Positions 7,031 to 10,260 of a stretch of DNA of 10,260 nucleotides are shown in pieces. Position numbers and translations under genes: made by a program. The number at the start of each line of letters is the position of its first letter. The first letter of the stretch is position 1. Under the pieces are notes generated by a model, which did not search any database, was not told the origin of the DNA, and worked only from the letters and a program-made list of their open reading frames with translations. Source of the DNA: Methanobacteriota archaeon (GTDB lineage Archaea > Thermoplasmatota > Poseidoniia > Poseidoniales > Poseidoniaceae); NCBI GenBank assembly GCA_002707335.2, contig PAMN02000011.1, positions 1-10,260 of the forward strand, in the 5' to 3' direction.

Positions 7031-7733
7031 TGAAATCCTTTATGGATTCCAATACATCTTTTAGGTCACGAGAGCGTATTGTAACTTTTGCGTGTTTTAC
7101 TGGTTTTTCATCATAAGGATTGAAACAAATTGAATGCGAACTTTCCTGAAACATACCCAAGTCGCCAATGCTATCTCCAATAGATATTGTTCTCTCTTTA
7201 GGAATAGATAATCTTCTTTGAAGCATTTTCACTATGGCTCCTTTTCCGTTCATTTGCACTTGATATCTACCGTAATCTTCCACATTTCCTTCCGAATCTG
7301 ATAACCATCCGTTAGTAAAAACATGAAATTTGGTGTCAACTTGGTAATGCCTGCTTATACCTCCCCAACGTTTTGACCAAGGTTTACCTGAAGGATACAT
7401 ACTGGAAATTTGTCTTGCTGTTTCTTGCATCCCACCACTTATTATCGCAACCTCATGACCCTGTGAAGTTATCCAATCAAGACATTTTTCTATTCCTGCC
7501 ATCAAAGGTGTGTTCTTGCATAAATCCCTCAACTTCTCATCAGTTATATTCGGATGTGCGTTTTTTACAAGTGCCAAATCCAACTTTAGCCAATCCCATT
7601 CATCCAATTTCCCCTGATTATACAAATTGAATGCTTTTTCATTTGAAATGTTTAATTTATCATACACATATTGCCATGTAGACAAATGATCAACTAGAAC
7701 TCTATCCATGTCAAAACAAACTAGATATTTCAA
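7020..7733 (-). CDS. HAD-family phosphatase, phosphoserine phosphatase-like
   Basis: A cytosolic HAD hydrolase of 237 residues. All four motifs are visible: motif I CFDMDRVLVD (Asp8 nucleophile, Asp10 acid/base), motif II IISGG (Ser99), motif III lysine in NGKGAIVK (Lys164) and motif IV SIGDSIGDLGMF (Asp187, Asp191). The helical cap between motifs I and II (about 15-85) is of the C1 type seen in the SerB-like IB subfamily, so a small phosphomonoester such as phosphoserine is possible but unproven. Motif I has Arg where Gly is usual after DMD. The start is TTG, set by GAGGTG 5 nt upstream, which overlaps the stop codon of the preceding pseudo-glycosyltransferase, so translation of the two is probably coupled. 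A sugar-phosphate or lipid-linked substrate is an alternative suggested only by that neighbour. The 3' end overlaps the end of asnS. Confidence 0.85.
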   Translation of the reverse strand: MKYLVCFDMDRVLVDHLSTWQYVYDKLNISNEKAFNLYNQGKLDEWDWLKLDLALVKNAHPNITDEKLRDLCKNTPLMAGIEKCLDWITSQGHEVAIISGGMQETARQISSMYPSGKPWSKRWGGISRHYQVDTKFHVFTNGWLSDSEGNVEDYGRYQVQMNGKGAIVKMLQRRLSIPKERTISIGDSIGDLGMFQESSHSICFNPYDEKPVKHAKVTIRSRDLKDVLESIKDFIKE

Positions 7734-7738
7734 AAAAC

Positions 7739-7744
7739 CACCTC
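7739..7744 (-). promoter_or_regulatory. Shine-Dalgarno site overlapping the upstream stop codon
   Basis: The minus strand reads ATTGAGGTGGTTTTTTG: GAGGTG shares its first two bases (GA) with the TGA stop of the glycosyltransferase-like gene and lies 5 nt before the TTG start of the phosphatase. It fixes the start and suggests stop-restart coupling. Confidence 0.7.
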
Positions 7745-8567
7745 AATCTTCCGTAGGCCAAAACTCATAGTGAGATTGAATTTGTTTTACTTGCTTGCCC
7801 ATTATGTATAAAATCAGACCGACCATCATTGCGAATAGCCCTAATAATGTTATAGCAATTACTGCTAATCCGACTCCTAAACTAGTTTGATTCCATTCTT
7901 GGAAATTATCAAGAACATCTCCAGATAATTTGTAGCCTACAGCAAAAAGTACTATACCTGGGACACCAAACAGAATCAATGGATGTCTTGATTCTAGCAT
8001 CCAGTAAAATAATTGAGCAAAACGAGACGCAGTAGCAAGTGACTCTCTCTGTCTTACCTTTGGAAGAGGTTTTGAATAAAGCACTCTAACTCTTAGATCT
8101 TCATCCAAATCCATAGGAGAATCTTCAGGATTTGCTTGCGATAAATGTTCTAACCCCAATTGGGTGGCTGCAAGATGAGAAATTTCAACTGAGCGATAAC
8201 CCATTTCTTGCGGGTTTGTTTTATTTCCTTCATTATTCAAAAAAGACATATGTATGTCCCAATTTTCTTTCGTTCTATTAACTAGCAGCGGTATATCTCT
8301 GAGTTTAAGTCTAGAATTTACATTTATCAGTAAACTGGTTTTTTCAGAGTCTGTAGTAAGTAATTTAGTTGCTAATTTAGGCGCAATTGTCTCTCCTGAA
8401 TAACTTAGAACCCCACAATCTACCTTCTTAGCTAAATCAATAGTGGAATCAGAACTACCTAAATCTAACAATAAGACCTCATCAGATAACTCCCTTGAAC
8501 GAGTTATCAGAGATACTACTCGTAATTCAAAGTCCTTACCCATTAACACAATGCGCAGTGACTCCAT
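7743..8567 (-). CDS. Degenerate family-2 glycosyltransferase-like protein with two C-terminal TM helices (probable pseudoenzyme)
   Basis: This 274-residue protein (from ATG at 8567; an in-frame GTG at 8585 would add six) aligns by eye with the intact GT2 encoded at 9331-10164. SDEVLLLDLGSSDSTIDLAKK matches VDKVVVVDDGSTDSTASIAKN, and LLINVNSRLKLRDIPLLV matches VVIAGDGQMDPSDMENVI. The residues that matter are lost: the DD pair is DL, the metal-binding DGQMD region is NSRLK, and the usual N-terminal PARNEE is MGKDFE. TM helices at about 197-213 and 232-256 (ATG numbering) follow RHPLILFGVPG, an arrangement found in archaeal dolichyl-phosphate-sugar synthase-like GT2 proteins. The reading frame is intact, so it is probably a kept, non-catalytic or strongly altered member rather than a pseudogene. 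It sits 9 bp before, and probably coupled to, the HAD phosphatase. It may bind lipid-linked sugar or regulate a partner; that is a guess. Confidence 0.75.
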   Translation of the reverse strand: MESLRIVLMGKDFELRVVSLITRSRELSDEVLLLDLGSSDSTIDLAKKVDCGVLSYSGETIAPKLATKLLTTDSEKTSLLINVNSRLKLRDIPLLVNRTKENWDIHMSFLNNEGNKTNPQEMGYRSVEISHLAATQLGLEHLSQANPEDSPMDLDEDLRVRVLYSKPLPKVRQRESLATASRFAQLFYWMLESRHPLILFGVPGIVLFAVGYKLSGDVLDNFQEWNQTSLGVGLAVIAITLLGLFAMMVGLILYIMGKQVKQIQSHYEFWPTED

Positions 8568-8642
8568 GAACTTCCGAAATATCACTACAACTTAGACTTC
8601 TTGGACACCTTGACTGACAAAACGCTTTTTCTCACCTAGATC

Positions 8643-9248
8643 TTAATTTCTGTTTAGTATGTTTAGTGCATCATCTAAAGTAGTTTCATTTGCCCAATAT
8701 CTCTTGTTTTTCCAAATGGTGTATCCATCACCATCGATAATAGTGAAAGATGGCGTGGCAGGATTTTCAAACGCATCTTGATAATCCATTTCGGTATTCT
8801 TTCCTGAAGAAACATCAATTGCTTTTTGTCCATCAAATGGAAGTAGCACGGGCCACAGAGAGTTTGTCGAACTGTTTTCATTTGCATAAACATCAATTAC
8901 ATCTTCTTTTGTTTCAAATGAAGGATAGCGATGAACTGTAATGATTCTCGTATCATTTGACAAGTTGCCATTACTCATTTTTTCTGCAATCATTTCGGTC
9001 CAGTCATGACAACCGGAACAACCTGTTGAGACCCATAGAATAAGAGTGTTTGATCCTGAAGCGTCTTCAAGTATATCCATTGAATTTCCTCTATCTATAT
9101 CTCTTCCAGCTGTTTCAGCAACGATGTTCAATCTCTCTGGAATCAATGATTCGTCAGATGCATCTTCCTCCATATTATTTGGCTCAACACAGCCGGGAAT
9201 TATGAAAATTAGTGAGGTAAAAATCACAAGCAATACGTTGCTTTGCAT
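8643..9248 (-). CDS. Thioredoxin-like lipoprotein (TlpA-like)
   Basis: A 201-residue extracytoplasmic thiol protein. The N-terminus is a short hydrophobic signal (about 2-17) ending in IIPGC, a lipobox-like site with Cys20 as the lipid-attached residue, followed by an acidic linker (about 22-40). The thioredoxin fold (about 45-200) carries WVSTGCSGCHDW (Cys77, Cys80) and a cis-proline in NPATPSFTI (Pro166) followed by the usual strand and DGDGYTIW turn. Length fits a single-domain TlpA/ResA-type protein. ATG start; no Shine-Dalgarno site is seen, so a short-leadered or leaderless message is possible. It is the first gene on this strand after the divergent promoter region, and 75 bp separate it from the glycosyltransferase-like gene (57 bp if that gene starts at GTG). 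A reductant could be the CcdA fusion encoded 7 kb away. The target is unknown. Confidence 0.85.
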   Translation of the reverse strand: MQSNVLLVIFTSLIFIIPGCVEPNNMEEDASDESLIPERLNIVAETAGRDIDRGNSMDILEDASGSNTLILWVSTGCSGCHDWTEMIAEKMSNGNLSNDTRIITVHRYPSFETKEDVIDVYANENSSTNSLWPVLLPFDGQKAIDVSSGKNTEMDYQDAFENPATPSFTIIDGDGYTIWKNKRYWANETTLDDALNILNRN

Positions 9249-9330
9249 GATAAAGGCTCGGACTTAAATGGTATGAAACCTTGTTTTGATTAATACGCAA
9301 ATTCATGACACTGAATAGAATCGGAAGGTC
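9249..9330. promoter_or_regulatory. Divergent promoter region between thioredoxin lipoprotein and glycosyltransferase
   Basis: These 82 bp separate two divergent genes and must hold both promoters. AT-rich stretches that could serve as TATA boxes are ACTTAAAT (9262-9269) for the minus-strand lipoprotein, although it is closer to the ATG than usual, and TTGATTAATAC (about 9285-9295) for the plus-strand gene. GGAAGG (9323-9328) lies 2 nt before the plus-strand ATG, too close for a standard Shine-Dalgarno site. I cannot fix either start site. Confidence 0.3.
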
Positions 9331-10164
9331 ATGCTCGGGGATTGGAACATAGGTGTTGTAATCCCCGCAAGGAACGAAGAAGAACATCTTCCAAAAGTAT
9401 TGGAAACTATACCTGATTACGTAGATAAGGTCGTGGTGGTTGATGATGGTTCAACAGATAGTACTGCCTCTATTGCAAAAAATTCCAACTTGATTAAATT
9501 AAACGGTCAAGGAGTTGGTGCTGCAATTGACGCAGGTCACCAAAAATTGTTACAGATTTTTGAAGGTAAATTTGTTTCAGTTGTAATTGCGGGAGATGGC
9601 CAAATGGATCCCTCTGATATGGAAAATGTCATCAATCCAATTATCGAGAATAAAGCACACTATGTCAAAGGAGAACGTGCTGACCGAAGAGAAAAGATGC
9701 CTTTGATTAGACAAATAGGAACTTTTTTGCTCGGCTTATTGACTACTTTAGCGTGCGGACAGAGAGTTTCAGACCCTCAGTGCGGATACACTTCAACAAG
9801 TAGTGAAGTGCTAAAATCATGGAATTTTTCTAAATCGTGGAAGGGTTACGGCTACCCAAATTGGTGGCTGATGAATTTATCAAAGGCAGGGTGGAAAATT
9901 GAACATGTTCCTGTAAAAGCAATTTATTCGGGGCAAAAGAGCGGACTAAGGATTTCGTCATTTCTCCCAAAGGTTTCGCTCATGCTTTTTATTGGCTTGC
10001 ACATACGAATAATTCAGAACACAATAGAAAAACCAAGCATAATCATAGCCATAATCTGGATAACATACATATGTGCTTGGATATACACACCTGTAATATT
10101 CTTAGCAACACATTTAGCAGACAGATTACACGTCGAATCAATAACGAGGCCTTTACATGATTGA
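9331..10164 (+). CDS. Family-2 glycosyltransferase, dolichyl-phosphate sugar synthase-like
   Basis: Membrane GT2 of 277 residues expected to move a sugar from a nucleotide donor to a polyprenyl (dolichyl) phosphate on the cytosolic face. Motifs: VVIPARNEEEHLPKVLE (9-25), VVVDDGSTDST (35-45), GQGVGAAIDAG (59-69) and the metal-binding AGDGQMDP (87-94). PQCGYTS (149-155) is the acceptor-side block common in this group. The N-terminal catalytic domain is followed by hydrophobic segments at about 126-142, 213-228 and 236-258; the last is the clearest TM helix. ATG start; the preceding AAGGTC is a weak ribosome site. It overlaps the parvulin gene by 8 bp, so the two are probably translated from one mRNA. 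Donor sugar (glucose or mannose type) cannot be told. The six sequons in the surface protein encoded at 4240-5646 are possible end targets of such a pathway, by inference only. Confidence 0.9.
   Translation: MLGDWNIGVVIPARNEEEHLPKVLETIPDYVDKVVVVDDGSTDSTASIAKNSNLIKLNGQGVGAAIDAGHQKLLQIFEGKFVSVVIAGDGQMDPSDMENVINPIIENKAHYVKGERADRREKMPLIRQIGTFLLGLLTTLACGQRVSDPQCGYTSTSSEVLKSWNFSKSWKGYGYPNWWLMNLSKAGWKIEHVPVKAIYSGQKSGLRISSFLPKVSLMLFIGLHIRIIQNTIEKPSIIIAIIWITYICAWIYTPVIFLATHLADRLHVESITRPLHD
10146..10149 (+). promoter_or_regulatory. Shine-Dalgarno site of the partial parvulin gene
   Basis: GAGG inside the 3' end of the glycosyltransferase gene, 7 nt before the ATG at 10157. It supports that start and an operon with the upstream gene. 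Confidence 0.5.
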
Positions 10165-10260
10165 AGGAAGATATGCTCACGCTAGGCACATTTTGGTAGG
10201 AAGTAAAGCCCAAGCACAAGATATACTAAACGAAATTACATCCGCGAGGAACCCATTTCG
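10157..10260 (+). CDS. Parvulin-type peptidyl-prolyl isomerase, N-terminal part (cut by window end)
   Basis: An open frame starts at ATG 10157 and runs off the window, giving 34 residues. It contains ARHILVGSKAQAQDILNEI (residues 9-27) followed by TSARNPF. This is the first strand and helix of the parvulin/PpiC rotamase fold, whose usual opening is a histidine-isoleucine-leucine-valine strand, a helix of the EAxxLLxxI type, then a phenylalanine turn. Such proteins isomerise proline bonds and help fold secreted or cytosolic proteins. No signal peptide precedes the domain, so it looks like a cytosolic single-domain parvulin, as known in some archaea. GAGG (10146-10149) lies 7 nt before the ATG and supports the start. 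It overlaps the glycosyltransferase stop by 8 bp in another frame. The catalytic residues lie past the window edge. Confidence 0.75.
   Translation, partial: MIEGRYAHARHILVGSKAQAQDILNEITSARNPF

Noticed and set aside
7743..8567. Reading the degenerate GT2 gene as a broken pseudogene of the neighbouring GT2
   Set aside because: There is no frameshift or internal stop, the C-terminal TM architecture differs from the neighbour, and the downstream gene depends on its stop-overlapping ribosome site. A kept, altered protein is more likely.
1..10260. Mobile element, prophage, CRISPR or defence island
   Set aside because: There are no transposase, integrase, nuclease or regularly spaced repeats, no terminal inverted repeats, and the genes beside the tRNA show no integration scar.

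Overview
The window looks like chromosomal DNA of an archaeon, most likely an uncultivated marine euryarchaeon of the Poseidoniia (Marine Group II) or a relative. This is inference from several signs. The AsnRS is of the short archaeal type. The tRNA has no encoded CCA and an AT-rich box about 25 bp upstream. Shine-Dalgarno sites of the GAGGTGAT type coexist with lead genes that lack any. Membrane-anchored acidic surface proteins also occur, one starting with an SPDGKF-W-G-W motif. Base composition is moderately AT-rich and even, and no mobile element, CRISPR array or integration scar is visible.

Left part (minus strand, read right to left): a stand-alone carbamate kinase (4110-3208); a 188-209 bp gap with a T-run terminator candidate and a strong GC hairpin; a two-gene operon with an anchored extracytoplasmic Omp28/thioredoxin-like protein (CSPC) and a thioredoxin-CcdA fusion (CSPC plus the two CcdA membrane cysteines); then tRNA-Lys(CTT).

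Middle part (plus strand): a two-TM acidic surface protein of unknown function, then asparaginyl-tRNA synthetase, whose end overlaps a convergent gene by 11 bp.

Right part: on the minus strand, a thioredoxin-like lipoprotein (CSGC), a degenerate family-2 glycosyltransferase with two C-terminal TM helices, and a HAD phosphatase whose Shine-Dalgarno site overlaps the preceding stop codon. Diverging on the plus strand are an intact family-2 glycosyltransferase and, overlapping it by 8 bp, the start of a parvulin-type prolyl isomerase cut by the window edge.

Two themes link the genes. The first is extracytoplasmic thiol chemistry: three CxxC thioredoxin-fold proteins outside the membrane, plus a CcdA electron conduit that could keep them reduced. 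The second is lipid-linked sugar or envelope glycosylation: one canonical and one apparently catalytically dead GT2. I see no clearly new defence or mobile system. The most unusual items are the pseudo-glycosyltransferase coupled to a phosphatase, the thioredoxin-CcdA/Omp28 operon with a hairpin in its leader region, and the unidentified surface protein.
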